A DNA stretch of 64,000 nucleotides from Candidatus Rokuibacteriota bacterium (GCA_003220345.1 QHSC01000087.1:34857-98856), one strand, 5' to 3'; positions 27,931-38,090 are shown, numbered from the stretch's first letter. Program-made: numbers and translations. The notes: a model not told the origin generated them from the sequence alone.

Positions 27931-27979
27931 TAGTCATCTTGCCGATTTTCGCGATGCGGGACTCCCGCGCGGCCGCGGG

Positions 27980-29266
<1,287 letters not shown>

Positions 29267-29274
29267 GGCGCCGG

Positions 29275-29745
29275 TCAGGACTGCGGGCGCTTCCAGTCGA
29301 AGGCGATGAAGTCCCCCGCGGCGGGGTCCCAGCGAAAGGCCCCCGCCTCCACCACCCGCCCCTCCATCACCGAGAGCACGACGTAGGTCGCGTCCGGATA
29401 CGCGGGCTCTCCATTGACGAGGGCGTTGCGCTTGTCCGTGGGAGAGAAGTAGGCGCCCGTGTCGATGTGGGAATGATAGATGGTGAGGACGCGAAAGCCC
29501 TGCGCCTCTCGCCGGCCGATGGCGATCAGGTCGGCGGGATCGATGTAGTAGGCGGTTCGCGCATCGCGCGGGTGGCGCACGGGATCCTTGGCGTGAAGCT
29601 CGTTCTGCATGTTCCGGCAGGGCATCAAGATTCGCTCGAGTGGCGGCTCTGGCCGGTCCAGGACCACGCCACAGCATTCCGACGGGTACTCAGCGACGGC
29701 CTGCGCTTCGACCCGCGCGTATTCTTCGGGCGTGAGAACAACCAT
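29275..29745 (-). CDS. JAMM/MPN metallopeptidase, Mec-like
   Basis: The 156-residue product has a perfect JAMM motif, His91-Ser-His93-x7-Ser101-x2-Asp104, with the upstream glutamate Glu23 in [10 protein letters not shown]. Its place directly after a MoaD/ThiS-type carrier gene and a cysteine synthase gene is the mec-cysO-cysM arrangement of mycobacteria. There Mec hydrolyses the CysO-cysteine adduct. Here it may also trim the carrier's C-terminal tail, as QbsD does for QbsE in Pseudomonas (inference). The ATG starts two bases after the carrier's stop. Confidence 0.85.
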   Translation of the reverse strand: MVVLTPEEYARVEAQAVAEYPSECCGVVLDRPEPPLERILMPCRNMQNELHAKDPVRHPRDARTAYYIDPADLIAIGRREAQGFRVLTIYHSHIDTGAYFSPTDKRNALVNGEPAYPDATYVVLSVMEGRVVEAGAFRWDPAAGDFIAFDWKRPQS

Positions 29746-29747
29746 CG

Positions 29748-30059
29748 TCAGACGAGAGCTGCCTCGGACGAGGACAGGCCAGCCCCCCCGGCGAGGGCCG
29801 GAATAATCGAAACCTCGTCCCCGTCCTTCAGGGTGGTGCCGAGCCCGTCCAGCGATTCGATCGCCTCGCTGTTCACGTACACGTTGACGTGATCGTGGAT
29901 CTCCCCCGCCTCGTTGCGCACGAGGCCTTTGAGCGCCCCGAATCGATCCTCGAGCTCGTCGAGCAGCCCGCGCACGTCCTGCGCGTCCACGGACACCTTG
30001 TCCTTGTTGTTGGTCGCCCGGCGAAAGGGCGTGGGTATGTACACCTCGACGCTCATCAT
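29748..30059 (-). CDS. MoaD/ThiS-family sulfur carrier, CysO-like, with C-terminal extension
   Basis: A ubiquitin-fold carrier of 102-103 residues (ATG 30057-30059 or 30054-30056). The family hallmarks RFGALKGLV, HVNVYVNSE and LKDGDEVSIIPALAGG are clear. In relatives the chain ends at GG, which is adenylated and thiocarboxylated. Here the GG (residues 90-91 of the short form) is followed by AGLSSSEAALV. The tail must be removed for activity if this is a normal carrier. The neighbouring JAMM peptidase is the obvious candidate. A run of seven G/C at the GG codons is the one place where a sequencing slip could matter. Confidence 0.87.
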   Translation of the reverse strand: MMSVEVYIPTPFRRATNNKDKVSVDAQDVRGLLDELEDRFGALKGLVRNEAGEIHDHVNVYVNSEAIESLDGLGTTLKDGDEVSIIPALAGGAGLSSSEAALV

Positions 30060-30090
30060 TGCTCTCCTTGCCGTTCGGAACGAGACGCTT

Positions 30091-31035
30091 TCAGAACTGC
30101 ACGCTGAGATAGCGCTCACCAGTATCGCACAGCACGGTGACCACGACCCGGTCGGCGGGGAGCGCCTCGGCGACCCGACAGGCCGCCCAGACATTCGCTC
30201 CCGCCGAGATGCCCACGAGCAGCCCTTCCTCGCGCGCCAGTCTCCGCGAGGTCGCGGTGGCGTCCTCGTCGCGCACCAGGATCACCTCGTCGAGCACGTC
30301 CCTATTCAAGACGCCGGGCACGAAGGACGCGCCGATGCCCTGGATGCCGTGGGGGCGAGCCCGCCCGCCCGAGAGCACGGGCGAGCGCGCCGGCTCGACG
30401 CCGATCACGCGCACACCGGGCACGCGATCCTTGAGGACTTCCCCCACTCCCGTGACCGTGCCCCCCGTCCCCACTCCCGCCACGAAAGCGTGGATGCGCT
30501 CCTCGGTTGCCTCCAGGATCTCCAGCGCGGTGGCCCGTCGATGCGCCTCGGGATTGGCCGGGTTCTCGAACTGCTGGGGCATGAAATAGTCCGGGTGCTC
30601 GCGCTGGAGCTCCTGGGCCGCGAACACGGATCCGGACATCCCCTCGATGGCCGGGGTGAGATGGATCTCCGCCCCGTAACGCGCGAGGAGGCGCTGACGC
30701 TCGACGCTCATGTCATCCGGCATGGTCAGGATGAGCCGGTAGCCGCGCACCGCGCAGACCATGGCGAGCCCGATGCCCGTGTTGCCGCTCGTGGGCTCGA
30801 CCACGGTGGCGCCGGCCTTGAGCGCGCCGCGGCGCTCGGCGTCCTCGATCATGGCCACGGCGATGCGGTCCTTGACGCTGCCCCCCGGATTCAGCGATTC
30901 CATCTTCGCCAGCACGGTCGCGCCGTCGCTCTTGGGCAGCCGATTGAGCTTCACGAGCGGCGTTCCGCCGACCACGTCGAGCACCGAAGCCGCGATCTTC
31001 GGCCGGCCCGTGGCTGCCAGTCTTCGCTGAGTCAT
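30091..31035 (-). CDS. cysM: Cysteine synthase, CysM/CysK family
   Basis: A 314-residue PLP enzyme. The Schiff-base lysine is Lys55 in NPGGSVKDRIA. PTSGNTGIGLA and AGVGTGGTVTGVG phosphate-binding motifs are present, and it ends CDTGERYLSVQF. The carrier and JAMM genes directly downstream suggest it uses a protein thiocarboxylate and O-phosphoserine like mycobacterial CysM; sequence alone cannot exclude ordinary O-acetylserine sulfhydrylase activity. ATG 31033-31035 was chosen (MTQRRLAATG); longer upstream frames enter the rrf2 gene. Confidence 0.9.
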   Translation of the reverse strand: MTQRRLAATGRPKIAASVLDVVGGTPLVKLNRLPKSDGATVLAKMESLNPGGSVKDRIAVAMIEDAERRGALKAGATVVEPTSGNTGIGLAMVCAVRGYRLILTMPDDMSVERQRLLARYGAEIHLTPAIEGMSGSVFAAQELQREHPDYFMPQQFENPANPEAHRRATALEILEATEERIHAFVAGVGTGGTVTGVGEVLKDRVPGVRVIGVEPARSPVLSGGRARPHGIQGIGASFVPGVLNRDVLDEVILVRDEDATATSRRLAREEGLLVGISAGANVWAACRVAEALPADRVVVTVLCDTGERYLSVQF

Positions 31036-31043
31036 GGCCACCA

Positions 31044-31073
31044 ATCCTATCGGGAACGTCAGTTCCCCGCCAA
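31044..31073 (-). promoter_or_regulatory. Candidate operator-promoter of cysM-cysO-mec
   Basis: Minus strand TTGGCG (31068-31073) and TAGGAT (31044-31049) are 18 bases apart. Sixteen of the 18 spacer bases are the perfect palindrome GGGAAC-tgac-GTTCCC (31052-31067). A T8 run lies just upstream. It sits in the 46-base gap after the rrf2 gene, and is a good candidate operator for that regulator. Confidence 0.5.
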
Positions 31074-31081
31074 AAAAAAGG

Positions 31082-31525
31082 TCAGATGTGATACATCGGT
31101 TTGGCCAAGGCGCGACGCTCGAAGGCTTGACGCCGGAGATCCTCGAGCGTGGTGCCGTCGACGACGGAATCCACGGCCTCCGAGACGGCGCGCCAGAGCG
31201 CCACGAGATCACCGGCAGCGTCTCCCGGCATCGCCCGCCCCGACCGTCCCGCGCCGCCCACGCCCGAGGGACCCTCGACGGCGCGCAGCACGGCGCCCAC
31301 GGTGATCTGGGCGGGCGGCTTGGCCAGCCGATAGCCGCCGGAAGAGCCGCGGCGCGAGTGGAGAAATCCCGCCCGCTTGAGCCCGAGCAGCACCTGCTCG
31401 AGATAGCGCTGGGGAATGCTCTGGCGCTTCGCGATGTCCTGGATGGGCTCGAGCGTGTCGGGATCTCGAAGGGCGAGGTCGAGCATGGCCTTGATGGCGT
31501 ATTCGCCCTTGGCGGATATCCTCAC
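31082..31525 (-). CDS. Rrf2-family transcription regulator (CymR-like, no cysteines)
   Basis: The 147-residue product starts [18 protein letters not shown] and has the Rrf2 winged helix: [27 protein letters not shown] recognition region and a [13 protein letters not shown] wing. It contains no cysteine, so it cannot hold the [2Fe-2S] cluster of IscR or NsrR. Cluster-free members such as CymR control cysteine metabolism with cysteine synthase as partner. Its place just before cysM supports that role (inference). The GTG start overlaps the hemB stop as GTGA. Confidence 0.87.
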   Translation of the reverse strand: MRISAKGEYAIKAMLDLALRDPDTLEPIQDIAKRQSIPQRYLEQVLLGLKRAGFLHSRRGSSGGYRLAKPPAQITVGAVLRAVEGPSGVGGAGRSGRAMPGDAAGDLVALWRAVSEAVDSVVDGTTLEDLRRQAFERRALAKPMYHI

Positions 31526-32505
31526 GGGCGGCGCCGCTCCAGCACGCGCGCCGCCTCCTTGGCGAAGTACGTGATCACGATGTCGGCCCCCGCCCGGCGG
31601 ATGCCCGTCAGCGCCTCCATCATGGCCGCCTCTTCGTCGAGCCAGCCGAGCTGGCCGGCGGCGCGGATCATCGCGTACTCGCCCGACACGGAATATGCGG
31701 CCACGGGCAAACCGAACTCCGCCTTCACCCGTGAGAGCACGTCCAGGTACGGCAGCGCGGGCTTGACCATCACGATGTCCGCGCCCTCGTCGACGTCGAG
31801 GGCGACCTCGCGCATGGCCTCCATGGCGTTGGCGGGATCCATCTGGTACGCGCGCCGGTCGCCGAACTGCGGGGTGGAGTCCGCCGCCTCGCGGAACGGC
31901 CCGTAGAAGGCGGAGGCGTACTTGGCGGAGTAGGCCATGATCGGCGTCTCCTGGTACCCGCTCTCGTCGAGCACCTCGCGAATGGCGGCCACGCGCCCGT
32001 CCATCATGTCGGAGGGAGCCACGAGATCCGCTCCCGCCTCCACGTGGGAGAGCGCGGTGCGCGCGAGCAGATCGAGGGTGGGATCGTTCTTGACGCGGCC
32101 GTCCTCGACCACGCCGCAGTGGCCGTGGCTCGTGTACTCGCAGAGGCACACGTCGGTGATGACGAGGAGGTCGGGAATCGTGTCCTTCACGGCGCGGACC
32201 GCCTGCTGGATGATGCCGTCCTCGGCGTACGCCTCGCTGCCGCGGGGGTCCTTTTCTGCGGGCAGGCCGAAGAGGAGCACGGCGGGGATGCCCATGGACG
32301 CCGCGTCCTTGCACTCCTTCAGCAGCTCGTCCACCGAGAGGCGGCTCTGCCCCGGCATGGAGCCGATGGGCTCGCGCACTCCGCGGCCATGGGCCACGAA
32401 GAGCGGGTAGACGAAATCATCCACCTTGAGGTGGGTCTCGCGGACCATCTTGCGCAGGAGCGGCAGCTCGCGGAGACGACGGGGTCGGTACAGGGGCGAC
32501 GGCAT
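31522..32505 (-). CDS. hemB: Delta-aminolevulinic acid dehydratase (porphobilinogen synthase)
   Basis: A 327-residue enzyme joining two 5-aminolevulinates. The two Schiff-base lysines are Lys195 ([17 protein letters not shown]) and Lys248 ([10 protein letters not shown]). Zinc-site cysteines Cys120, Cys122 and Cys130 in [14 protein letters not shown] show the zinc-dependent type. ATG at 32503-32505. It follows hemD by 37 bases. Confidence 0.97.
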   Translation of the reverse strand: MPSPLYRPRRLRELPLLRKMVRETHLKVDDFVYPLFVAHGRGVREPIGSMPGQSRLSVDELLKECKDAASMGIPAVLLFGLPAEKDPRGSEAYAEDGIIQQAVRAVKDTIPDLLVITDVCLCEYTSHGHCGVVEDGRVKNDPTLDLLARTALSHVEAGADLVAPSDMMDGRVAAIREVLDESGYQETPIMAYSAKYASAFYGPFREAADSTPQFGDRRAYQMDPANAMEAMREVALDVDEGADIVMVKPALPYLDVLSRVKAEFGLPVAAYSVSGEYAMIRAAGQLGWLDEEAAMMEALTGIRRAGADIVITYFAKEAARVLERRRP

Positions 32506-32542
32506 GGCTGATCTCTCCTTCTCTCTTCTCTGGGCGCCTGGG

Positions 32543-33358
32543 TCAGTGGCGCGGGGCGCCCTTGGACTTGTAGTACTTTTCGAGCGCGGCGGCGAGGCCG
32601 GCGATGGTGTACTCCTCCGCCACGATCTCAGGCTCGAGCCCCGCCGCGGCGGCGGTGGCCCGCGTGACGGGCCCGATGCAGGCGACGGTGACGCCGGCCA
32701 TGAGCCGCTCGAGCTCGCCGGGCGCGAAGATCGACACGAAGTGACGCACCGTCGAGGAGCTGGTGAACGTCACCGCGTCGACCACGCCCGCTCCCAGCGC
32801 CTGCTTGAGCTCCGCCATGTTCTCCGAGGCGGGGCGCGTCCGGTACGCCGCCACTTCCTCGACGCGCGCGCCCAGCCTCTCGAGCTCGCGCACGAGGAGA
32901 TCGCGCGTCTCGGCGGCCCGCGCGAGCAGGACGCGCTGGCCCGGCCGCACCAGGGCGGCGAGCGCGCGCGCGAGCCCCTCGGCGACGTATTCCTCGGGCA
33001 CGACCGTGGCGGGAAGGCCCACCGACGAGAGCGCCTCGGCGGTGGCGGGCCCGATGGCGGCGACACGGCAGCGCCCGAGGGCGCCCGCGTCGAGGCCGAG
33101 GGCGGACAGCCGGGCCTTCACCATCTCCACGCCATTGACGCTCGTGAAGACGGCCCAGTCGTACTCGCCGCCCCGCCGGAGGGCGGCGTCCAGCGGCGCC
33201 CAGGTCGGAGGCGGCTCGATGGCGATCGTGGGCGCCACGAGCACGCGCGCGCCCGCGGCCTCGAGCAGCGCCACGAAGCTCGCCGCCTGCGCCTTGGCGC
33301 GCGTGACGACAACCAGCCGGCCCGCGAGCGGCCGCGCGGTCTCCACGGCCGCCATCAT
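32543..33358 (-). CDS. hemD: Uroporphyrinogen-III synthase
   Basis: The 271-residue product shows the weakly conserved two-lobed HemD fold: [15 protein letters not shown] at the N-terminus, [36 protein letters not shown] and [10 protein letters not shown]. It cyclises hydroxymethylbilane. The ATG (33356-33358) overlaps the hemC stop. Context between hemC and hemB supports the call. Confidence 0.93.
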   Translation of the reverse strand: MMAAVETARPLAGRLVVVTRAKAQAASFVALLEAAGARVLVAPTIAIEPPPTWAPLDAALRRGGEYDWAVFTSVNGVEMVKARLSALGLDAGALGRCRVAAIGPATAEALSSVGLPATVVPEEYVAEGLARALAALVRPGQRVLLARAAETRDLLVRELERLGARVEEVAAYRTRPASENMAELKQALGAGVVDAVTFTSSSTVRHFVSIFAPGELERLMAGVTVACIGPVTRATAAAAGLEPEIVAEEYTIAGLAAALEKYYKSKGAPRH

Positions 33359-34275
33359 GCCGGGCCCCCCCGGCTCGCGTCCAGGAGCTCGGCGGCGCCG
33401 CGCGAGAGGAGATCCTCGGCCAGGGCCCGGCCGAGCGCCGCGGCCTGCGCAGACGCGCCCTGCGTGCGTCCCCTGACCATGGTCTTGCCGTCGGGACTCG
33501 CCACGAGGCCGTCCAGATGAAGCGTGGCGCCGTCGAGCTGGGCATGGCCCGCCACCGGGGTGTGACATCCCGCCCCGAGTCTCTCGAGAAATGCCCGCTC
33601 CGCGAGCGCCGCCATTCTCGTCCCAGTGTCGTCCACGGCCCCCAGAACTTCAAGCACCGCGCCGTCGGCCACCCGTGCCTCGATGGCCAGGATCCCCTGC
33701 CCGACCGCCGGGAGAAACTCCTCGGCAGGCAGCGTTTGCGCGTGGCTCGGTCGCGCGCCGAGACGGTCGAGCCCCGCCTGCGCCAAGATGATCGCCTCGT
33801 ACTGGCCCTCCGCCAGCTTGCGGAGCCGCGTATCGACATTGCCGCGAATGGGCTCGGCGCGAACATCCGGGCGTCGATGAAGGAGGAGGGCGCGCCGGCG
33901 AAGGCTCGAGGTGCCGACGCGCGCGCCCGGCGGCAAATCGTCGAGCCCCGCCTCGTCGCGGGTGACGAGGACGTCGCGGGGATCCGCCCTCGGCGCGTAG
34001 GCGACGAGCACGAGACCGTCGGGGAGGAGCGCGGGCATGTCCTTCAGGCTGTGGACGGCCGCGTCCACGCGCCGTTCCAGGAGCGCCTCCTCGATCTCCT
34101 TGACGAAGAGCGCCTTGCCCCCGAAGTCCGCGAGGGCGACGTCGGCGAGCCGGTCGCCGGTGGTGGTGATGAGCGCGACGTCGATCTCGACGCCGCGGCC
34201 GCGCAGGCGCTCGGCCACCAGCTCCGTCTGGGCGAGGGCAAGACGGCTCCCCCGGCTCCCCAGGGTGAGCCTCAC
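33355..34275 (-). CDS. hemC: Porphobilinogen deaminase (hydroxymethylbilane synthase)
   Basis: A 306-residue enzyme that polymerises four porphobilinogens. LGSRGSRLALAQTE at the N-terminus, HSLKDMPALLPDGL, GTSSLRRRALL and the dipyrromethane-cofactor cysteine in ERLGAGCHTPV are all present. I took the GTG at 34273-34275, which overlaps the hemA stop as GTGA and gives the family start VRLTLGSRGS. Confidence 0.96.
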   Translation of the reverse strand: MRLTLGSRGSRLALAQTELVAERLRGRGVEIDVALITTTGDRLADVALADFGGKALFVKEIEEALLERRVDAAVHSLKDMPALLPDGLVLVAYAPRADPRDVLVTRDEAGLDDLPPGARVGTSSLRRRALLLHRRPDVRAEPIRGNVDTRLRKLAEGQYEAIILAQAGLDRLGARPSHAQTLPAEEFLPAVGQGILAIEARVADGAVLEVLGAVDDTGTRMAALAERAFLERLGAGCHTPVAGHAQLDGATLHLDGLVASPDGKTMVRGRTQGASAQAAALGRALAEDLLSRGAAELLDASRGGPA

Positions 34276-35567
34276 GGCTCGCGCCCGGCGCCGCCCCTCG
34301 GGTGGAGGCCGAACAGCTCCGAGATGAACTCGATCCAGCGACGATGGTGGCCCGCGCGCGAGGAGTCGCGGAGCTTCACGGTGGGGCCGTGCAGGACCTT
34401 GTTGACGAGCCCCTGGGAGAGGGCCTCGAGCGCTTCGCGCGTGGCGGGGTCGGCCCCGGGAAGCCGGGCGAGGGCCCGGGCGACCTCGGCGCGGCGGATC
34501 TCCTCGAGCTTCTCGCGCAGGGAGACGATGGTGGGAACCACTTCCAGGTCGCGCAGCCGCGCGGCGAACTTGGTCACCTCGCGCTCCACGAGGGCCTCCG
34601 CCCGCTGGGCCTGGCGGTGGCGCTCGCGCAGGTTGGCCTCGACCACCGAGCGCAGGTCGTCCACGTCGTAGACGAAGACGCCGTCGAGCGCGTTGACGGC
34701 GGGCTCGACGTTGCGCGGCACCGCGATGTCGATGAGGAAGAGCGGCCGTCCCCGGCGGGCGTGGAGGACGCGCTCCACCTCGGCGGCCCGGATGATGGGC
34801 TCGGGCGCCGCGGTCGACGTGATGACGATGTCGACCTGCGCGAGCACGGGGAGGAGCTCCTCGAAGGGCACGGCGGTGCCCGCGAGGTCCCGCGCGAGGG
34901 CCTCCGCGCGCGCCCACGTGCGATTGGCGACGTAGACGGGGAGCGTCCCCTCCTCCACCAGATGCCGCGCGGCCAGCTCACCCATCTCGCCCGCTCCCAC
35001 GAGCAGCACCGATCGCCCGTCGAGGCCGCCGAAGATCTTGCGGGCCAGCTCCACGGCGGCGAAGGACACGGATACGGCGTGGCGCCCCACCTCGGTATCC
35101 GTGCGCACGCGCTTGGCGACCGCGAAGGCCTGGCTCATGAGCGAGTGGAGCACGGGGCCCACGGTCCGGCACGCCTGGGCGAGGGCGAAGGCGTCCTTGA
35201 CCTGCCCGAGGATCTGCGGCTCGCCCAGGACCATCGAGTCGAGACTGGAGGCGACCCGGAAGGCGTGCTGCACCGCCTCCACCCCGCCATGCGTGTAGAG
35301 CAGCGGCTCGAGGGTGGGGAGCCCGATGCCCCGCTGCGCGCCCATTTGGCGAAACGCGGCGCTCCTCGCCTCGCCCGGCACGTCGGCCACGCCGTAGACC
35401 TCGACGCGGTTGCAGGTGGAGAGGATCATGATCTCCGCGCACGTCCCGCGGCCGACGAGATCGCTCACGATCTCGCGCAGCTTGTCCTCGTCGAGGGCGA
35501 GCTGCTCGCGCACGGCGAGGGGCGCCGTGTGGTGGGAGAGCCCGGCCACGAAGAGACGCTCCATCAT
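34272..35567 (-). CDS. hemA: Glutamyl-tRNA reductase
   Basis: A 431-residue enzyme that starts the C5 tetrapyrrole pathway. The catalytic cysteine is Cys52 in LSTCNRVEVYG. The NADPH-binding VLLVGAGEMGELAARHL and the SSLDSMVLGEPQILGQVK motif are intact, with a C-terminal dimerisation helix domain. ATG at 35565-35567 overlaps the stop of the membrane gene upstream. Confidence 0.97.
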   Translation of the reverse strand: MMERLFVAGLSHHTAPLAVREQLALDEDKLREIVSDLVGRGTCAEIMILSTCNRVEVYGVADVPGEARSAAFRQMGAQRGIGLPTLEPLLYTHGGVEAVQHAFRVASSLDSMVLGEPQILGQVKDAFALAQACRTVGPVLHSLMSQAFAVAKRVRTDTEVGRHAVSVSFAAVELARKIFGGLDGRSVLLVGAGEMGELAARHLVEEGTLPVYVANRTWARAEALARDLAGTAVPFEELLPVLAQVDIVITSTAAPEPIIRAAEVERVLHARRGRPLFLIDIAVPRNVEPAVNALDGVFVYDVDDLRSVVEANLRERHRQAQRAEALVEREVTKFAARLRDLEVVPTIVSLREKLEEIRRAEVARALARLPGADPATREALEALSQGLVNKVLHGPTVKLRDSSRAGHHRRWIEFISELFGLHPRGGAGREP

Positions 35568-36370
35568 GAGCCGTGCCGTCCCTGGAAGATCACGCCCGCG
35601 CCCAGCGTGGCGAGGAGCACGCAGAAGCCCACGATGGCGAAGTAGGCGGCCCGCCGCCCGCCCCAGCGGCCGACGACGCGCCCGGACAGGGTCGCCGCGT
35701 AAACGAGCCACATCACGATGGAGAAGAGCGCCAAGGGATCGAGCACGAGGTCCCGTCCCCACGCGCGCCCGGCCCTGACCACGCCCAGCCCCAGGCCCAC
35801 CGTGAGAAAAGGAAAGGCCACGGTCAGGGTCACGAGGGTCAGGCGATCGAGCGTCTGCAGCGAGGGCATGCGGTAGTAGAAGACGCCGGGCCGCTTCGCC
35901 TTGAGCTGGCGCTCCTGGAGCACGTACATGAGCGCGCTCCCGAAGTTGAGAACGAGCGCGGCCAGCCCCACGAGGACGAGGGCGACGTGGACGAGGATCC
36001 ACGCGCTCGATGCCTGCGGCTCGAGGGCGAGATCTCTCAATCCCGTGGGCAGGCCAAGTCCGAGGGCGAGGACCACGGGGAGCAGGAAGGCGCCGAAGGC
36101 CGTGATGCCGTAGCGGCGCTCGACCACGAGATCGACGAGGACGGCCACCCAGATCACCACGGAGACGACCTCGGCGAGAGTGAGGACGGGCGGGCGCCCC
36201 AGCTCCATGCCCCGGAGCCCCACCGCCGCGGTGTGACAGATCCAGCCCGCCAGGGTCAGCACGCGCGCCGCTCGCCCGAGATCGTCCCGGCGCCAGATGA
36301 GCGAGGATAGTGCGGCGACGGCGGCCAGGATGTACGCGGTGAGGGCCACGTCGAAGACGACGGCGTTCAC
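35564..36370 (-). CDS. HemX/CcsA-like membrane protein
   Basis: The 268-residue product has about eight membrane helices and belongs to the cytochrome c assembly (CcsA/HemX) superfamily. Family stretches include AWILVHVALVLVGLAAL and LMYVLQERQLK. The tryptophan-rich heme-handling loop of true CcsA is reduced to AWGRDLVLDP, which fits HemX, the membrane protein that lowers HemA levels in Bacillus. The gene order hemX-hemA-hemC-hemD also fits. GTG start 36368-36370 overlaps the fdhE stop. Confidence 0.82.
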   Translation of the reverse strand: MNAVVFDVALTAYILAAVAALSSLIWRRDDLGRAARVLTLAGWICHTAAVGLRGMELGRPPVLTLAEVVSVVIWVAVLVDLVVERRYGITAFGAFLLPVVLALGLGLPTGLRDLALEPQASSAWILVHVALVLVGLAALVLNFGSALMYVLQERQLKAKRPGVFYYRMPSLQTLDRLTLVTLTVAFPFLTVGLGLGVVRAGRAWGRDLVLDPLALFSIVMWLVYAATLSGRVVGRWGGRRAAYFAIVGFCVLLATLGAGVIFQGRHGS

Positions 36371-37248
36371 GCCGCGGAGCCGCCTTCCGGCGGGAGCAGA
36401 TGCACGAGCGAGGGCGTGGCCCGCCAGTACCCTTGGCGCGTGGCGTACACGTCGAGATGCGGCGAGGCCCAGTCCTCGACGACCGGCGCTCCCGCGTTCC
36501 AGCGCTGCCGGCGGTCCACGCCCTTGAGATACCCGCGGCAGCTCCGGCACGCCTCCACGAAATAGCCCTCCTCGGCGCCCTCGGCGACGAGGCGCACCAT
36601 GTCGCCGGACTGCCACGTCTCGCAGAAGGGGCAACGGAGCCGCGGCGCTGTCCAGGCGCCGCCGCAGAGGTGACAGGAGAGCCGCCGGCGGCCGTCTTCC
36701 CCGACATCGCCCCAGGCGGGCAGGCCGCCGCACCAGGGACAGCTGCCGCGGTCCCAGGCGCCCTCGGGCAGCCCCCGCGTGCCGGACAGGAAGCGCTCGA
36801 GGGCGGGGCGGAGGCCGGCATGGGACAGGAAGCCCGCGAGGTGCGCGGGCAACCCGACCTCCTCCTGGAGGACGGCGACGCCGTCCTTGCCGGATGTCGG
36901 CAGCAGCGCGGTGGGCCCGAGACGTCCGCCGTCCCAGGCCTCCGCGAATCGCCGCAGCGCCTCCGCGTCTCCCGGGCTGCCCACGGCCAGCCGCTCCATG
37001 ATCGGCCCCAAGAGGTCCTCGAGCGATGCGGGCTCGAGCTCCAGGACGGCATCGGCCATGAGCGGGACCCCGCGCGTCCAGCGCGAGAGGCATTCCTCCG
37101 GGCGCCAGACGAGCGGCTCGACGGCGCCATCGTCCCAGCTCCGCCACCCTTCGAGCACGGCCGTCCAGAAGTCCAGAGCCTGACCGAGCTCGCGGCGCCG
37201 CTCGAGGGCGGCCTCCCACTCCGCGAGAAGCGCCGTGTAGTCAGGCAT
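36367..37248 (-). CDS. fdhE: Formate dehydrogenase accessory protein FdhE
   Basis: The 293-residue product contains the FdhE rubredoxin-like iron site: paired motifs CPWCGG, CHLCGG, CPFCE and CRSCRGYLKG between about 165 and 245. FdhE is needed for maturation of Tat-exported formate dehydrogenases. The N-terminal half is poorly conserved, as is usual. ATG at 37246-37248, three bases after fdhD. The structural fdh genes lie just upstream. Confidence 0.9.
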   Translation of the reverse strand: MPDYTALLAEWEAALERRRELGQALDFWTAVLEGWRSWDDGAVEPLVWRPEECLSRWTRGVPLMADAVLELEPASLEDLLGPIMERLAVGSPGDAEALRRFAEAWDGGRLGPTALLPTSGKDGVAVLQEEVGLPAHLAGFLSHAGLRPALERFLSGTRGLPEGAWDRGSCPWCGGLPAWGDVGEDGRRRLSCHLCGGAWTAPRLRCPFCETWQSGDMVRLVAEGAEEGYFVEACRSCRGYLKGVDRRQRWNAGAPVVEDWASPHLDVYATRQGYWRATPSLVHLLPPEGGSAA

Positions 37249-37251
37249 GGC

Positions 37252-38010
37252 TCAGACGAGCCCCGAGAGGTCGAGGGCTTCGCCCGCGTACAGGTTCAGC
37301 CCGTCGCCGCGGACATACCCCGCCACCGTGATGCCGAGCTGCTCGGCGAGGGCCACCGCCATCTCGGTGGGCGACGTGCGCGAGGCGATGAGGGGCACGC
37401 CCATCCGCGCGGCCTTGAGCAGCATCTCGGAGGAGACGCGGCCGGTGGAGAGCAAGATGCGATCGTCCGTGGGCAGGCCCCGGAGGAGGGCCAGGCCCTT
37501 GAGCTTGTCGACGGCGTTGTGGCGGCCGACGTCCTCGGCGACGAGCAGCACCCGATCGGCGTCGGCGAGCGCCGCCCCGTGAATGCCGCGCGAGGCGTGA
37601 TAGTGCCGGGCGTCGCGGAGCAAGTCGTGCAGCCGGGCCGCGAGCGCCTCGGGCTTCACCTTGAGGGTGGAGCGCACGCGCGGGAAGAGCCGCGGATCGA
37701 TGCGGAAAGTGATCCCTCCCCCGCACCCCGAAGTGAGGATGCGCTCGGTGGGGAGCGTCACGGGCCGCGTCAGCGTCACGTCGGCGCGCCCGTCCACCTC
37801 CGAGACGGAAAGACCGGTGACCTCGTCGAGGCCCGCGATCACCTTCTCCATCCAGAGGTAGCCCAGGACGAGGGGCTCGAGATCGAAGGGCGAGCACAGG
37901 AGGGTGAGGAAGCGCTCGCCGTTGACGTACACGGTCAGCGGCTGCTCGCGGACTACCTCGGCCTTGACTTCCTGGAAGCGGCCGCCCTTGAGCTGGAAGT
38001 ACGTCCGCAT
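37252..38010 (-). CDS. fdhD: Formate dehydrogenase sulfurtransferase FdhD
   Basis: The 252-residue product has the FdhD core: REQPLTVYVNGE, DLEPLVLGYLWMEKVI, EDVGRHNAVDKLKG and STGRVSSEMLLKAARMG. FdhD moves sulfur from the cysteine desulfurase to the Mo/W-bis-MGD cofactor through conserved cysteines in a flexible loop. Here the loop reads TSGCGGGITF, with only one cysteine where many members have CxxC. First gene of the long minus-strand operon, just after the fdh terminator. Confidence 0.92.
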   Translation of the reverse strand: MRTYFQLKGGRFQEVKAEVVREQPLTVYVNGERFLTLLCSPFDLEPLVLGYLWMEKVIAGLDEVTGLSVSEVDGRADVTLTRPVTLPTERILTSGCGGGITFRIDPRLFPRVRSTLKVKPEALAARLHDLLRDARHYHASRGIHGAALADADRVLLVAEDVGRHNAVDKLKGLALLRGLPTDDRILLSTGRVSSEMLLKAARMGVPLIASRTSPTEMAVALAEQLGITVAGYVRGDGLNLYAGEALDLSGLV

Positions 38011-38035
38011 CGTCCCTATCGTGCCACGCCGGTCC

Positions 38036-38066
38036 GGAAAACCAAAGGGCCCCCGTCCGGGGGCCC
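38036..38066 (-). terminator. Rho-independent terminator of the fdh operon
   Basis: On the minus strand an eight-pair stem GGGCCCCC/GGGGGCCC with loop GGAC (38047-38066) is followed by TTTGGTTTTCC. It lies between the fdh structural genes and fdhD, separating the two transcription units or attenuating read-through. Confidence 0.75.
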
Positions 38067-38090
38067 TCGGCAAGTCAACCAGATTCGGCG

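Noticed and set aside
29783..29810. Frameshift at the seven-G run in the CysO-like gene
   Set aside because: Other frames run without a sensible stop into the next gene, while the read frame ends two bases before the next ATG. The tail is therefore kept, with the homopolymer noted as a caution.
30091..31212. Extended cysM with about 60 extra N-terminal residues
   Set aside because: The extra part is the rrf2 gene read in another frame; the family start and the promoter both point to ATG 31033-31035.
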